A DNA stretch of 64,000 bases from Sphaerolaimus hirsutus (GCA_964036195.1 OZ038450.1:8744701-8808700), one strand, 5' to 3'. Numbered from the stretch's first letter, positions 12,212 through 23,490 are shown. Made by a program: numbers and translations. The notes: generated from the sequence alone by a model not told the origin.

Positions 12212-12562
12212 CTGTATTACCTTGAAATGGGGGTTTATTATTTCACCAGCAAATTTTGACAGGGGGGCTTATTTGAGGGGGGTTATTATTTTGTCAGAAA
12301 ATTTCCTAAGAATCATGGTAAATAGTCGGCATTTACATACCCAAAACAGGTTATAAATGTACAAACAGGATATATTTGAAATAAATGTGTAGATAGCTGC
12401 ACAATCTAGTACAGTCTATGTGTAGCTGAGATGCAAATTAGCAGTAATAAATACACCATTTACATTGGATAATACATGTACATCATCCCAGAGGGGGGTA
12501 TTTTGAGGGGGCTTATTATTTTGCCATTCCATTTTGAGGGGTGTTAATTCGAGGTAATATGG
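12212..12562. mobile_element. TA-flanked G-rich element (nested)
   Basis: Ends CTGTATTACCTTGAAATGGGGG and TTAATTCGAGGTAATATGG, with TA on both flanks. The internal 'gggggctta', 'ggggttatt' and 'attttgccattcc' words are typical of the family. Inserted in the hAT-like element at 11746-13284. Confidence 0.7.
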
Positions 12563-12693
12563 TATACTGAAACATGTTGAAACTTAAATTGTCAATTCCA
12601 CCAGGATATGTGCAATTGTGCATGCCATCTTTAATTTCTTCTTTGTTCCATAATAAAATATGAATACATTTATGTACATATTATTTACATATA

Positions 12694-13027
12694 CCGTATT
12701 TCCTTGAATAATCCCCCTGGGGGATTATTATTTCATCAGACATTTTTGAGGGGGGGACTATTCGAGGGGGGAATTATTCAAGGGGGGAATTATTATTTCT
12801 TCAAAATTTTCAAGCATGTTTCCATCAACTCATTTCCCAAATGATGCTTTATAAACACAATAACGTGCCATTTTTGTTAAAATTAGGTAGAACAAATTAA
12901 TCAAATCTTTAAAGGGGGGGGATTATTCGAGGGGGGGGGAATTATTATTCCCTCACTCATCTTACAGGAAGGATTTTTCGAGGGGGGAGGGAATTATTCA
13001 AGGGGGGAACTATTCAAGCAAATACGG
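12694..13027. mobile_element. TA-flanked G-rich element (nested)
   Basis: Ends CCGTATTTCCTTGAATAATCC and GAACTATTCAAGCAAATACGG, TA on both flanks. Several runs of seven to nine G lie on the + strand. Second insertion within 11746-13284. Confidence 0.75.
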
Positions 13028-13464
13028 TACTATACATGCATATCTTATCTTGTTGAATTAGTTTAGCTGAATTCATGTGAATTCAACCACTTCGCTGAAA
13101 AAACTCAAAAAACTCAAAAAACTTTTCTGTGTTTCCGTGTTTCTGTGTTTCTGTGTTCTCCAAAAAAAACTCATTTGAGTTTTGAGTTTTTCAAAATTTG
13201 TGAGTTTCCGTGTTTCTGTGTAAAACAAAAACACAGAAACTCAATGAGTTTCTGTGTTCAATTTCTGTGTTTTTTCCATCGTTGAATGTGCACTACCAGT
13301 GGAAACAGGATGCGTATTTAGTGTGATAGAAACATGGCTAAAAATTTTGACGAAATAATAATCCCCCCACTTGAATAATTCCCCCCCCCCTTGAATAGTT
13401 CCCCGCTCAAAAATGTCTGACGAAAAAATGATTCCCCGGGGGAATTATTCGAGTAAATACGGTA

Positions 13465-14379
13465 TTCTAGGGGGTCTTTATCGGCACTTTACGGCGCATT
13501 TGTTTGCCCATTGATGCGTGCTGGGGCTACCATGTTCTTTTCTAATTTTTAATCCTTTTAGAGAAAGTCCGTAGCAACTGCATACCGTAGCGATTATAAG
13601 CACATTGGCAGCAGGCCAGTTAAACGGTGTTAGCGCTAGGTACATTTCTGTGGCGGCACGTCCAGGGTCCAATTCCATGTTTTGTCAAGTGTCATGAATT
13701 CGGAACCTGTACAAGACCACAATTAAAATCAAATACAAATGGTTTTACAAATAAAAACATTTTCAAGCAATGAACAGTAATTTGAACCTTTTGATTGACA
13801 TTTCATAGAATTCTTCTTAAAGTGGCAGTGTTATCTCCAGAACTCATAAACGCTTTACATGCCAAACGGGATTGTTCGCGGTACGATGGCAAACGAAAAT
13901 TCGAAGACATTCAAGAATTGAGGCTTTTACTTCTCAAAATTTATAAATACAAAAACTAAATTTGGAGAAAATTGCATTCAGGTTTGGCTTCCAATTCTCT
14001 GCGATCACTTATGTCCAATGAGTTTACTCACTCTGTGGCAAATGGCAATAGCTTAAAAGGCCTTTCCAGGACATCAAAGTGGCCCAAAACAGACTCCTGT
14101 AGAAAAGAGAAAAAGATCATTTCAATTAAAAATAATTTTTTTTCTACATAGAGTTTGCCATCGGAAGTCAGCAGCACCGCAAACACATTTCTCCCGTGGG
14201 CATTATTTGATAGGTTTTATGACATTTTGTGAGCAAACTTACTGACACTTGTATTTATCATTGAATGTCTGTCTCTGTACCACGTGCACAGCAGACATTG
14301 CAATTTTACATAGGTTACATGTATCAGACCATTTCACAAAGTTGGTAAATAATTGCATAACAGCAGCTAGCTGGCGAAG
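13465..14379. other. No supported gene
   Basis: Unique AT-rich DNA. A minus-strand stretch at 13678-13586 could be read as a start exon (Met, then a GTATGC donor) but has no partner exon or homology. The 5' flank of the peptide gene at 14380 falls here; no clear core promoter was recognised. Confidence 0.4.
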
Positions 14380-15324
14380 ATGACCGACGCGAGGCTATGC
14401 TTCTCTCTGCTTATTGTGCATTTTCTACTCCTGTGCAGCGTGTACCGATCCAGCGCTGTGAGTTTCGGAAATTATATGTGATATATTTACTTGACGGACC
14501 GCAAATTATGCATCCAAAATTACTTACGTCTTGGTTGATTACGCGCGAGCAAAAAAATTCAAAAAGAAATAAACGGAGTCTCGTTACAAGCGGTGAATGT
14601 TTTTAATCGACGTTTTTTCTCTCTTTTTTTAAACAATTTTTATTTTATTAAGCCGGAGTTACAGCACAACGACGAATAGGAGCTGAAATATCTCTATGCG
14701 TTCTCGAGTATTTGTAATTTGTCAAAAAAACTGAATTTGTCGCTCCAACTCCTATTTGTTGTTGTGCTGTAACTCCGGCTTAACGATGACGTCGTGATGG
14801 ACTGTTTCCTTCCGAAGAATGCATGGCATGCAATCCGCGGTGTATAAATACATATGAATTTGGTTCCTTCTATCGATTTTGCCGTAAGTTTATCAATTAC
14901 ACACTGCATTCTGTTACACACACGGTAACCGAAGAAGCATATAATTGAGGCGTCTAATTCTAAAAGTCACAAGTTCAAAAAATGCAATTTTTAGTAAATC
15001 GCAGTAGGTAAAACCTGCGATTTTGAGTAAAGTTTCATTTCCAATCCATGGCCTGTTTTGAAGTGAATGTCGGCTAAGTTTTGCATTTTTACACCGGACA
15101 TTTTCCAGGGTATTGGCCGCGGCGCGGCGCTCTACAATTTCTGGGGCCCCAATGCCGATGTGGAAGATTCGCGGGAAGCTATAAAAAGAGGCCGCTTTCG
15201 CTTTCAATCAAATGCCATTGGAAAAAGGGCGGGGCTAGGTTCCAGGGGACGTAACAAGTGGTTCAGCGCTGGTTTTGGAAAAAGGGACAACTATGACAGT
15301 GACGAGCAAGAGTGGGATGTGTGA
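14380..15324 (+). CDS. Secreted neuropeptide precursor, allatotropin-like amidated peptide
   Basis: Two exons, 14380-14457 and 15109-15324, join in phase 0 (donor GCT|GTGAGT, acceptor ttttccag|GGT), giving 97 aa and a stop. Exon 1 is exactly a signal peptide: a short charged start, the hydrophobic core LCFSLLIVHFLLLCSV and a small-residue end SSA. Exon 2 has dibasic sites that release four segments: a 26-residue-class N-terminal piece ending EAI-KR, GRFRFQSNAI-G-KR, AGLGSRGRNKWFSAGF-G-KR, and an acidic tail DNYDSDEQEWDV. Gly before Lys-Arg predicts C-terminal amidation of two peptides. The ending WFSAGF-amide resembles allatotropin-family peptides, which end in GF-amide (insect TARGF-amide; lophotrochozoan forms with a Phe-Ser-x-Gly-Phe end). 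The family call is inference from that short motif. The precursor architecture is read directly and is strong. A small palindromic MITE sits in the intron. Confidence 0.7.
14648..14783. mobile_element. Small palindromic MITE in peptide-gene intron
   Basis: Terminal inverted repeats of about 50 bp: taagccggagttacagcaca at the left and its complement tgtgctgtaactccggctta at the right, with a short AT spacer. Wholly within the intron of the peptide precursor. Confidence 0.75.
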
Positions 15325-15806
15325 GGATGCTAAAAATTTCAGAAATGCCTATTTTACAAAAGTTGCAAACTCTTGGTAAACTGTTCAGGTATGTTCACTG
15401 TATTTCTTTTTTAATAGAACGGCATCATACTTCCAATAGAAGGGCGACTATTTACAATCGAATGTGCTGGTAAAAAAATTAACAATTTGTCGTAATTCGG
15501 GGCTTACAGGGCACGTGGCAGTGTGCGGGACTGGGCCCACGATCATTATGGCACGATAGAATTTTTCGGTGAACTTTAATGCCTCTTTGATCTCATCACC
15601 GTTTTTCCTACATCAGTTAAATTTGGTCAAATGTTAGGCATAATATGTATTCAATACGGATTCATTTTTATTTAGTTACATGCATTTATTCAATTCAATG
15701 AAACATTGAGATCTAAATACCTACCTAAATACAGCTCTTTGGACATAATTATCCACACATGATTGTACATTGTGAATTTTAATTACCCAGGTAACTTGAT
15801 TACTAA
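15325..15806. other. No gene seen (3' flank of peptide gene)
   Basis: AT-rich flank. No clear exon; polyadenylation cannot be placed with confidence. Confidence 0.4.
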
Positions 15807-15991
15807 TAGTGATGTAAAAGCGCCATGGTGCTGGCGCCTGGCGCTAGCGCCAAAGCAAAAAGCGTCATGACGCTTTTGGCGCTTGGCATTATTTTGCTGT
15901 GGTGCCATTGGCGCTTGGCGCTATGCCGATGAAAAGCGCCATGGCGCTTTTGGCGCTTGGCGCCAAAGTCTTTGTGCTTTTTACATCACTA
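15807..15991. mobile_element. TAGTGATG...CATCACTA element with GGCGCC interior
   Basis: Inverted ends TAGTGATGTAAAAGCGCC and GTGCTTTTTACATCACTA enclose repeated ggcgc/gccatggcgc/ttggcgctt words. The ends are of hAT-like YAGNG type, but flanking 8-mers ATTACTAA and CCTAATTA do not match, so the target duplication is not preserved. This is the best-bounded copy of a family also at 1-190, 8247, 9389, 44970-45050, 48170-48245, 55045-55270 and 57975-58146. Confidence 0.65.
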
Positions 15992-16688
15992 CCTAATTAC
16001 GAAATACATACCTAAGTATCCAGCTATTCAAATACACACTTATGTTTTACAAAACGTGAATGTTTTGATAACTGGATCAGTGACAGCAAAAAAAATCTAA
16101 AAATGGATGCTTAACAGTGTCAAATCTACCTTTGTAAATATCGTATCTAGGTATTAACATGTGAGTAGAAAGTAATGTAAATTAAAATACATAAACACGA
16201 TTATCACAGAGATGGTGATTCAGATCAGAATCACAATGAACAAATTGATGAATGAAAAATGTATCACAATGAATAATCACATCAATAAATTGTTATTGCA
16301 CATCATGCTCGATTCAATTTGAAGTGAGTAGATTCTGCAGTTAAAGTCCGCTGACCGCACATTTTACGATGAAATCTACCTTATCTCATCTAAATTTAAA
16401 ACAGTACATTTTATTCTTTCATCACATTCCATAGCTCTCACAATAGGTGCTTTTGCACAATTTCTCGTATTACTTGAATAATTCGTATTCTAAACACGGT
16501 TGCATTCCTTCCTTCCTTGTAAAGCATGCGGTCCACTCATTATACCTATCACAAAAGGATGTCACCTGAAGAAGTTGACATCAATCTTAGGTTTCCGTTA
16601 CTTCAACGCACAACCATGTAGCATTGGACAACTCTACACACCTCATTATGCACCATCTGAATTCACGCCGCATCTCAAGCACACACCC

Positions 16689-19600
16689 CTACAATCTCTT
16701 TGAAGCCAGGGCCACACCAACGAAGATCATGGCTGCCAGCGCCACGGCGCCGACGAGAAGGCCGCTGAACATGGTGGCGCTCATGCACACGTCGCTGTCC
16801 TCGTGCACGATGTCGTGAGTGAAGGGCGTCACGCCGGATGCGTAGCGCCGCAGTTGCACCTCGCGCGGCAGCGAGTTGACCTGGAGTGATTAGGTACATT
16901 GATATTGCTCGCGCCGTCAACTCCGCAGTTCGCCAGTAGAAGTGTTGTCATCTGACAATCTTCTATCAACCTACCTGGTCGTCGATGTCCAGCGTCTCCA
17001 CGTGCGCCGACACATCAACAACACCGATGGGTGCGTATTGCGCGTCCCTGCGTCTGCGCACATTCGGCTGGCCGTCGCCGGCGCCCAATGGCTCGTCGCA
17101 CTGTGGTCGTTCGCACTCGCCCTCTGGCTCCTGTGCAGTATAAGATCGTGCAACGCTAGGCACTGTCGATTCGTGGGTCAATGGCGGCGCACACACTAGT
17201 TGACACACGTTTATCAACTGGTTTGCGTCAACTCAGTTTTGTGTCAACTCAGAGTCTTCCAATGCACTTGCCGTAACATTTATTTTTCAACATTGCCGCA
17301 TGCGCATTTGGAGATCGCTCGGCGACACACAACAGTTGACACACGCGTGTCGAGTGTCAACTACTGTGCGAACCGCAAATGATGGTCATCATTTAACCGA
17401 CCTTGACAGTGATCCTGATCTGGCACTGGAAGAACAACTGCGGCCTGTCGGCGTACTTGAACACGTGCACCTCCTTGCCGGCCATCAAATCGGTGGGGTA
17501 GTCGAGGTTGCCCACCAAGTACCTGTCCGTGGCGCAGCCATCCTCGCCCAGTAGATCCAGCCGGTCGCCGGAGCCGTCGTCCACGAAGCACGAGTACACC
17601 ACCATGCAGAATGTGTTGGCTGCGGTGGGGGTGGGGGGTGAGTGGGCGACATGTATTTAGATATTTAGGTATGTCGAATGGAGGTGGGTGTTGCTTCCTG
17701 TGGTTGGGAATCTGCTGCATAGCTAGCATTGAAAAATCTTGGGAGATTTATATTTTTTAAATATCAGGAAATATTAAAAAAATATTTCATTATATTTTCT
17801 TCAGGGTTTTTTTCCAGAGAGATTTTATTAGTTATATTTTATTTATGAGAAGAAAATATAAAAAATATATAGTTTCTCTTATTGAAAGCATCCACTAACT
17901 GGTTTCAGTATCGCAAGTCCACTTGTGGTAGACCGCCTGTCCGATCAGTGCGAACTGCACCTGCTGGGCGTCTGGGCGGTCGGACTCAAGAATTTCGTAG
18001 CGGCACACGGGCATGGGCACAAACTGCGTCTCGAAGCCCGTCGTGATCATGCTGCAATGTTGATTGTAGATTCAGACAAGAGACAAGTGACTTCTCGCTA
18101 CATGTGAAAAACTACTCACGCTAAATTGATGTGAAAAACGCTGTGACGTTGGCATCACATAGCGCGTTGTACCAAAGTGAACCATTGTGCTCTCACGTTA
18201 CTACATACCGTATATCCTTGAATAAGACCACATTGGATTTATTTTTCGTCAGAGTTTTTGACGGGGGAGGTATTTAAGGGGGGCTATGTTTTCTCAGAAT
18301 TACATTCTGTTGTCGCTGCTAGTATTACTTTGTACACTTTTTCGTTTCACACACTGCACTGCATTTGCAGCCCTGCTTACCGTATTTCCTCGAAATACCC
18401 CCCTCGTTTAACCCCCCCCCTCTCGGAAGCACTATAAAACAATCACCCCCCGGGGGTATTTCGAGGAAATACGGTAGCTTTATTTGGTCTGTGTGACTTC
18501 ATTGATTGTTTTCTAAATTGACCCAAAATCTTTTCCACCTATCACTGAGGGGGGTTATTCAAGGGGGAGTATTTTTCCTCACTCGGCCAATAGCGGGAGT
18601 TATTCAAGGGGAGGGGAATGTTTTTTCTCACTCGGCCAATAGGAGGAGTTATTCAAGGGAGGTAGTTACCGTATTTCCTCGAATTACCCCCAGGGGGGTT
18701 TATTTTTTCAGAGTGAAAATTTTGAGAGAAAAACGTGAAAAATGCAACAATAACCACCGTTTATAAGTTTTTACAGCCTTATATAAGGATGTAGATGGTA
18801 TAAACGATGTTCTAACGTACACAGTAAGTGTTTTGAAGGTCTGTTATGCATTTCCCGGACCCCAAGATCATAGTGCCCATTTTGAGGGGGAGGGTATTTC
18901 GAGGGGGGGGGGGTATTTCGAGGAAATACGGTTGTTAAGTACGTGGTCTTATTAGATTATATACGGTAAATATTTACATAGCATCGCACCAGCGCAGCTG
19001 TTCGCGACGCACCTGACTTCAATCTCCGTGCTAACAGTCTTGTCCGCCTCCATGTAGAAGCACTGAATAGTGTAGGCGCGGTCGATCTTGGTCAAGAACC
19101 TGGGGTGGAAGTTGATCACGACCGTGGTGCGCACGAACACGCCCTTGGGGTTGAGCGAGCGCTCGCGCTGCACGTTGCACTGGTCGAAGGTGAGCTCCAG
19201 GTCGCCCACGCGGCGGGACCCGTCGCCAGACTTGCGGCACCCGTCAGCTTCGCGGTCGAACAGACCCTGCGCAGTGGAGTGTAGTTGTGTGATTGAATCT
19301 ATTTGATGGCCGCCCATACACTAGTTGACACACGTGTGTCAACTGGTCTGTGTCAACTCAGGTTTCGGCTTCACGTGTCGCAGAGCGATCTACAAATGCA
19401 CATGCGGCAATGTTGAAAAATAAATATTGCGGCGAGTGCTTTTGGGGATCGCTCTGCGACACGTGAAGCCGGAATCTGAGTTAACACAACAGACCACTTG
19501 ACACACATGTGTCAACTAGTGTGTGGGCCGCCATTTCTGCATTCATTTACTCTTTCCTCGCAGCGACGCATCACATTGATATTTAGGATACCGTAAATAC

Positions 19601-19781
19601 CACGTGGTAGCAAACCGACCTTGACGTAAACGTGTCCCTCAAAATTATTCTGCGTGTTGAAATTGACCGCAATACTTCGCGGCCCGCACTCGATTTCTGG
19701 TTCACCTTCCACGCCATTGTCAATGGGAATGGCGTAGCAGCACAGTGGCGCTAGCGCCAACAACAATTGAATTGAAAGCAT
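16689..19781 (-). CDS. Cuticlin-like ZP-domain membrane protein
   Basis: Six exons, transcribed downward: 19781-19620, 19266-19013, 18051-17900, 17619-17402, 17130-16975, 16880-16689. All junctions are GT-AG and in phase; the product is 377 aa. The order is: signal peptide (LLLALAPLCCYA), a ZP domain from about residue 30 (IECGPRSIAVNFNTQNNFEG, then LNPKGVFVRTTVVINFHP and FYMEADKTVSTEI in exon 2, VPMPVCRYEI in exon 3, FCMVVYSCFVDDGSGDR, LDYPTDLMAGKEVHVFKYAD and LFFQCQI in exon 4, ERPQCDEP in exon 5), a furin-type site NVRRRR in exon 5, and a C-terminal membrane helix (FSGLLVGAVALAAMIFVGVAL) with a short basic tail. ZP proteins polymerise into extracellular matrix after release at the furin-type site; this set of motifs is typical of ecdysozoan cuticlins that shape cuticle or apical matrix. 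Four introns hold MITEs or other elements, or are otherwise unremarkable. Completeness and conservation make this the most secure model here. Confidence 0.93.
17189..17366. mobile_element. CACACTAGTTGACAC-family MITE in ZP intron
   Basis: Left cacacactagttgacacacg; right-end words cagttgacacacgcgtgtcgagtgtcaact in inverse. The centre 'tttatttttcaacattgccgcatg' is shared in complement with the copy at 19318-19530. Lies in the intron between the exons at 17402 and 17130. Confidence 0.6.
18208..18966. mobile_element. TA-flanked G-rich element with internal copies, ZP intron
   Basis: Outer ends CCGTATATCCTTGAATAAGACC and GGTCTTATTAGATTATATACGG with TA flanks. Two smaller members are nested inside: 18380-18474 (CCGTATTTCCTCGAAATACCCCC ... 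GGGGGTATTTCGAGGAAATACGG, 95 bp) and 18669-18931 (similar ends, right TA changed to TT). All lie in the intron between exons 18051 and 19013. Confidence 0.7.
19318..19530. mobile_element. CACTAGTTGACAC-family MITE in first ZP intron
   Basis: Near-perfect inverted ends: acactagttgacacacgtgt and its complement acacatgtgtcaactagtgt. A second internal pair is cggcttcacgtgtcgcagagcgat and its complement. Flanks share GGCCGCC on both sides, consistent with a 7-8 bp target duplication. Confidence 0.75.
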
Positions 19782-20072
19782 GGTGCTGTAGCCGGTGTGC
19801 GGTCAAATGATTTTGTTGATTGGGGCTTGCGGAACGCAGCTGCTTCACTGGAAATAAGGGTATTTTTCATGTAAACGTGCTACAAAATATCAACGTTGAA
19901 CAACATTACGTAATAAAATTTCAATCGGAATGCATATTTACGTTGTCTATGCAAACAATATTGTACAGTGCTCTCAAGTTTAAAAGGCGATCGAAGGTCA
20001 AAAAAAGCACAAATCGAAGGTCGGCGGATTGTGTCGCCCGTGGCAACTAAAATAGTCCGCTTCATCAACCAG

Positions 20073-20082
20073 CCCTTTTATA
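20073..20082 (-). promoter_or_regulatory. Candidate TATA box for ZP gene
   Basis: TATAAAAGGG on the minus strand, about 290 bp upstream of the ZP start codon at 19781. With the usual spacing, transcription would start near 20045, leaving a leader of about 260 nt. Motif and position only; no transcript data. Confidence 0.4.
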
Positions 20083-20930
20083 TGACGCCCCGAATTTGAA
20101 TGCAAAAATACGCCGCCATCCGGTTTTTCTCAAGCCGCTCAAATTGCACTTTTTCGATGTCGCGCCGCCGTAGCGCGATCGGGATCGTTGCGTCAAGAAA
20201 AGACAGAGTGATCAACGCTGCATTTATTGCGTCACATCGCATGTTGTTGCATTCCATTGACTACAGCCGCATCAATGGTGGATTGGGTCCGATCTGGTGG
20301 CTAATTATCCCATTAGCGCTACGCGTTTGACAGTTTTCGATGACACTTTTCATTGCTAAAATATTGTTGCATTTAATCGAATGAATGAAGGTGATTAACA
20401 CACAATTTTTACGCACTTTACAAGTCGTTTGTTGCGGAAATGCGAATCCCCCCGGTGAAAGTGCATCACCATGCAAATCGAAAACTGCAGTTGAGTAATT
20501 GTCAATTTGGGAGCCGACACGATTTGTGATACGAGTGATCAAATATTATCACTTGACGCTATCAAAAACATCCACTTTCACTGATTGATGTACGTCGGAA
20601 ATCGTGCAATAGCTTCCGCTGTAACTTCGAACAAAGGTTAATTTACTTCGTGATTTACTGAACTTGTGTTTGTGTCATGTAAACATGCGTTTACATAGGT
20701 AGTGGAAGACTCGCGTAATCAGCTTGCAAATTTAACTGAAGTTGATAATTTTCAAGTTTCATTCAACCCATTTACAACCCACAGTTGAACGTGACGGACT
20801 TCGGACTGCTTGCATGCTGCACTTTACTGAGCCAATACTTAGCGCGAGTTTTACCAGCACCGATGGGAATAATTACTCTTTGAATTTTTGAAAATAACAT
20901 TTTTTCTCCAATATTCCGCATTCAAAAAAC
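20083..20930. other. No gene seen (upstream region of ZP gene)
   Basis: Unique, moderately AT-rich DNA between the candidate promoter and the repeats that begin near 20931. No exon with support on either strand. It may hold upstream regulatory sequence. Confidence 0.4.
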
Positions 20931-20932
20931 CA

Positions 20933-21719
20933 GAGTTGTTAAAAGTACTGAACTTTTTTCCAAAGTAAACATAAATGTTAAGTATTTTATTGTTACTCAC
21001 CCCTGACTGCAGAAAACATAAAGTACAATTTTTACACTGCGTAAAAGTGAGTAAACGTAAAAGTTATACAACGTAAACATACATTTTACTGAAAATTCTG
21101 ACGAAAAATTACCCCCCCTGGAATAACTCCTCCCCCTCGAATAAGTCCCCTACAAAAATTCTGACAAAAAAATAACTCCCCGGGGGACTTATTCGAGGAT
21201 ATACTCCGCTTACTTTACACCTTGCACGCGTGGTTCCAGCTGGAAGTGTGCCAACGATGGTTAACGCGTGCGAGTTTCATAAAAGATGACAAAATTGATT
21301 GTTGTTATAGTGTTATTCATTAACATATACACATCGATGAATTTTTTTCATTTTTTTACGGAAATCGCATGATTTAATGATCATTGGCACGCTTCCAACA
21401 CGAGACATAAATCAGTGCGAGGGCAGAGTATCATGTACGCCGAGTATACACGGTAAGTCATTTACGCTGCTATTTTCACATATTTCTTTTGAACTGTTTC
21501 TATTTTTTTAAACGCCTCCCCAACAGATAAAAATAAAATATTTAACACTTTTTATACACCCTGTAAATTTTTGTGAATTACGTTTTCTGTACTCTAGTAC
21601 TTTGAAAAAGTACGCGTAAAGGTGAGTACAGCTATTTTTGAAGGAAACGTAAACGTATTTACTGAGTACTCCATTATACGCATTTTTCGAGTAAACGTAA
21701 GTACGTTTTTACAACTATG
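20933..21719. mobile_element. Probable degraded CAGAGTTG-type element
   Basis: The left end CAGAGTTGTTAAAAGTACTG and right end CGTTTTTACAACTATG resemble the CAGAGTTG/CAACTCTG termini of 9784-10615, and the subterminal zones have gtaaacgt/agtactttg words. Flanking 8-mers agree only partly (CAAAAAAC, CAAAAGTG). Contains TA-type G-rich sequence (21100-21200) and a MITE (21195-21450). Confidence 0.45.
21195..21450. mobile_element. TATACTCCG-type palindromic MITE, copy 1
   Basis: About 250 bp, bounded by atatactccgcttactttacacc and atgtacgccgagtatac. It is internally palindromic: ggaagtgtgccaacgatgg pairs with tgatcattggcacgcttcc. A second copy in opposite orientation is at 22695-22948 and a third at 51390-51662. 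Confidence 0.7.
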
Positions 21720-22694
21720 CAAAAGTGTTCGGACGCACAACTGAAAACAGTGTGCCATTCTGATTTTTTTCTAGAGAAATCAAGGTAACTAGCTAAATTT
21801 AAAAAATGTACTTCAATTAGGTATAAAAATTTTTAACACCCCCTAAAGACGAAAAATTCAAATCGTACAAAGTAATAACATGTTTAAATAGGTAAAACGT
21901 AATTGTCAAATCTCATGGAACGCTAACCATGCCGACAAAAAAAACTAGACTTAGGTATTTACACGATCGTAAAATCCGCTCATCAGTCCACGAATTCTAG
22001 TCAGTGTTCATGACAATGACAACATTTCGGTGCAATTAATGGTTTGTCGCAAAGTTACGATCCGGCGTGGTTTTGCGAGCTTACCGATACGCACTCACTG
22101 TATTTTATTACACTGTAATTGTATACATTTAAATGAAGAATTTATTACGACCCTGAACGACGATTACTGCGAATCGTGTGGATCTTTCACGGTTAATCGT
22201 TTTTATTCGCTAAAAATAGCTACATACCAGACAAAAAAGACAGTCGCCGCATACATTTTCAAGTTTGTTGTTGTTTCTAGCTATGCTATTGTAATCCGTG
22301 CTGAAACGCAAAAGATCTCACATCTACAATTACAATAAAAAGATGTGTTCTCACTCAAAGCGATCTCCGGGATGATGTGGAAAATTAGCAATTTTTTGCT
22401 GATTGGCAAAAATGCACATTACCTAGTTGTGAAATTCACACTCCACTAAATACCTATTAGAAGATTGGGTAGATTTTGACTCACACACACTATTTGACAT
22501 CGCAAACTCATGTCAACTGAATGCCAACCAAATAACACAATTTCAAAAACCATCACACTTATGCACTACAGACTACTCACTTGGCACTGATTTACCATAT
22601 CCCACCTGAATAATGAACCAAACAATATTTGTCAACCCATGTTTTCTCTATGGGAAAATATTGCATGAAGTCTTAATTTTATTTCATTTGTCAA

Positions 22695-22948
22695 ATTACA
22701 GTATACTCGGCGTACATGATACTCTGCTGTCGCACTGATTTATGTCTCGTGTTGGAAGCGTGCCAATGATTGTTAAGTCATGCGATTTCCGTAAACAGAT
22801 GAAAAAATTCATCGATGTGAATATGTTAATGAATAACATTATAACAACAATCAATTTTGTCTTTTTATGAAACTCGCACGCGCTAACCATCGTTGGCACA
22901 CTTCCAGCGGGAACCACGCGTGTAGGGTGTAAAGTAACCGGAGTATAA
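22695..22948. mobile_element. TATACTCCG-type palindromic MITE, copy 2 (inverted)
   Basis: Runs as the reverse complement of the copy at 21195-21450, from cagtatactcggcgtacatg to ggtgtaaagtaaccggagtat. The pair brackets about 1.25 kb of sequence without a recognised gene. Confidence 0.7.
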
Positions 22949-23154
22949 CATTCCACGCAAAACATAAAATCCACTGGATATAAAATAACAAAAACAACGA
23001 AAATAAAGTGTCACAATATAAAATTAACTAAGTTAAGCTCATTGAACTTTTTAATGGATGCGGGAAGAATTTCTGCTGCTCACACAAACTTTTTCATAAA
23101 AGTAACGGTAAATGCAAGTTTAAACTTAAATGCAAGTTTATTTTAAAGTTTAAA

Positions 23155-23490
23155 TGTTCATCATAAACGGAAACGGAAAAAGCCAAGCAGTTTGGCTGAA
23201 ACAGTAAACAGACAGTTAAGCCAGAAAAAAGAGAATATGAGGTGGAGAAACAGAAAATTGAGCCGGAAAATGAAAACAAGTGGAAAAACAGAAAATTGTG
23301 CCGGAAAACGAAAAAAAGCTGGAAAACTGAAAATTTAGCCAGAAAACGGAAAATGAGCCGGAAAACGGAAACGGAAAATTTTTTTCATGGCCTGAAAACG
23401 GAAAAAAATTTCAGCGGCCGGAAAATGGAACGGAAGACACCTTCGGAAAATAGAAACGGAAAACGGAAATTTGACACCCTACGCACGGCA
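23155..23490. repeat. GGAAAAC-rich repeat element
   Basis: Repeated 'ggaaaacggaaa / gccggaaaa' words end in gaaatttgacaccctac. Related to the block at 1160-1640. The continuous frames are low-complexity artefacts. Confidence 0.5.

Larger units (their letters stand above)
11746..13284. mobile_element. hAT-like element, TIR CAACGATGG, (CTGTGTTTTGAGTTTTT)n
   Basis: Ends CAACGATGG and CCATCGTTG are flanked by the exact 8-bp duplication AATGTGCA (11738-11745 and 13285-13292). Both subterminal zones are repeats of ctgtgttt / gagttttt and their complements (11770-11950; 13095-13275). It carries two further TA-flanked elements. Confidence 0.8.
11491..13462. mobile_element. TA-flanked element hosting nested insertions
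   Basis: Ends CCGTATTTACTCGAATAATTCCCCCC and GGAATTATTCGAGTAAATACGG lie between TA dinucleotides (11489-11490, 13463-13464). The element's own sequence is only the outer parts, about 11491-11737 and 13293-13462; the rest is a later insertion at 11746-13284. Confidence 0.8.

Noticed and set aside
13586..13678. Minus-strand possible start exon with hydrophobic stretch and GTATGC donor
   Set aside because: No downstream exon, homology or promoter could be linked to it.
22030..22338. 102-codon + frame between the MITE pair
   Set aside because: No domain, AT-rich codons, no conserved features; could be tested by transcript data only.
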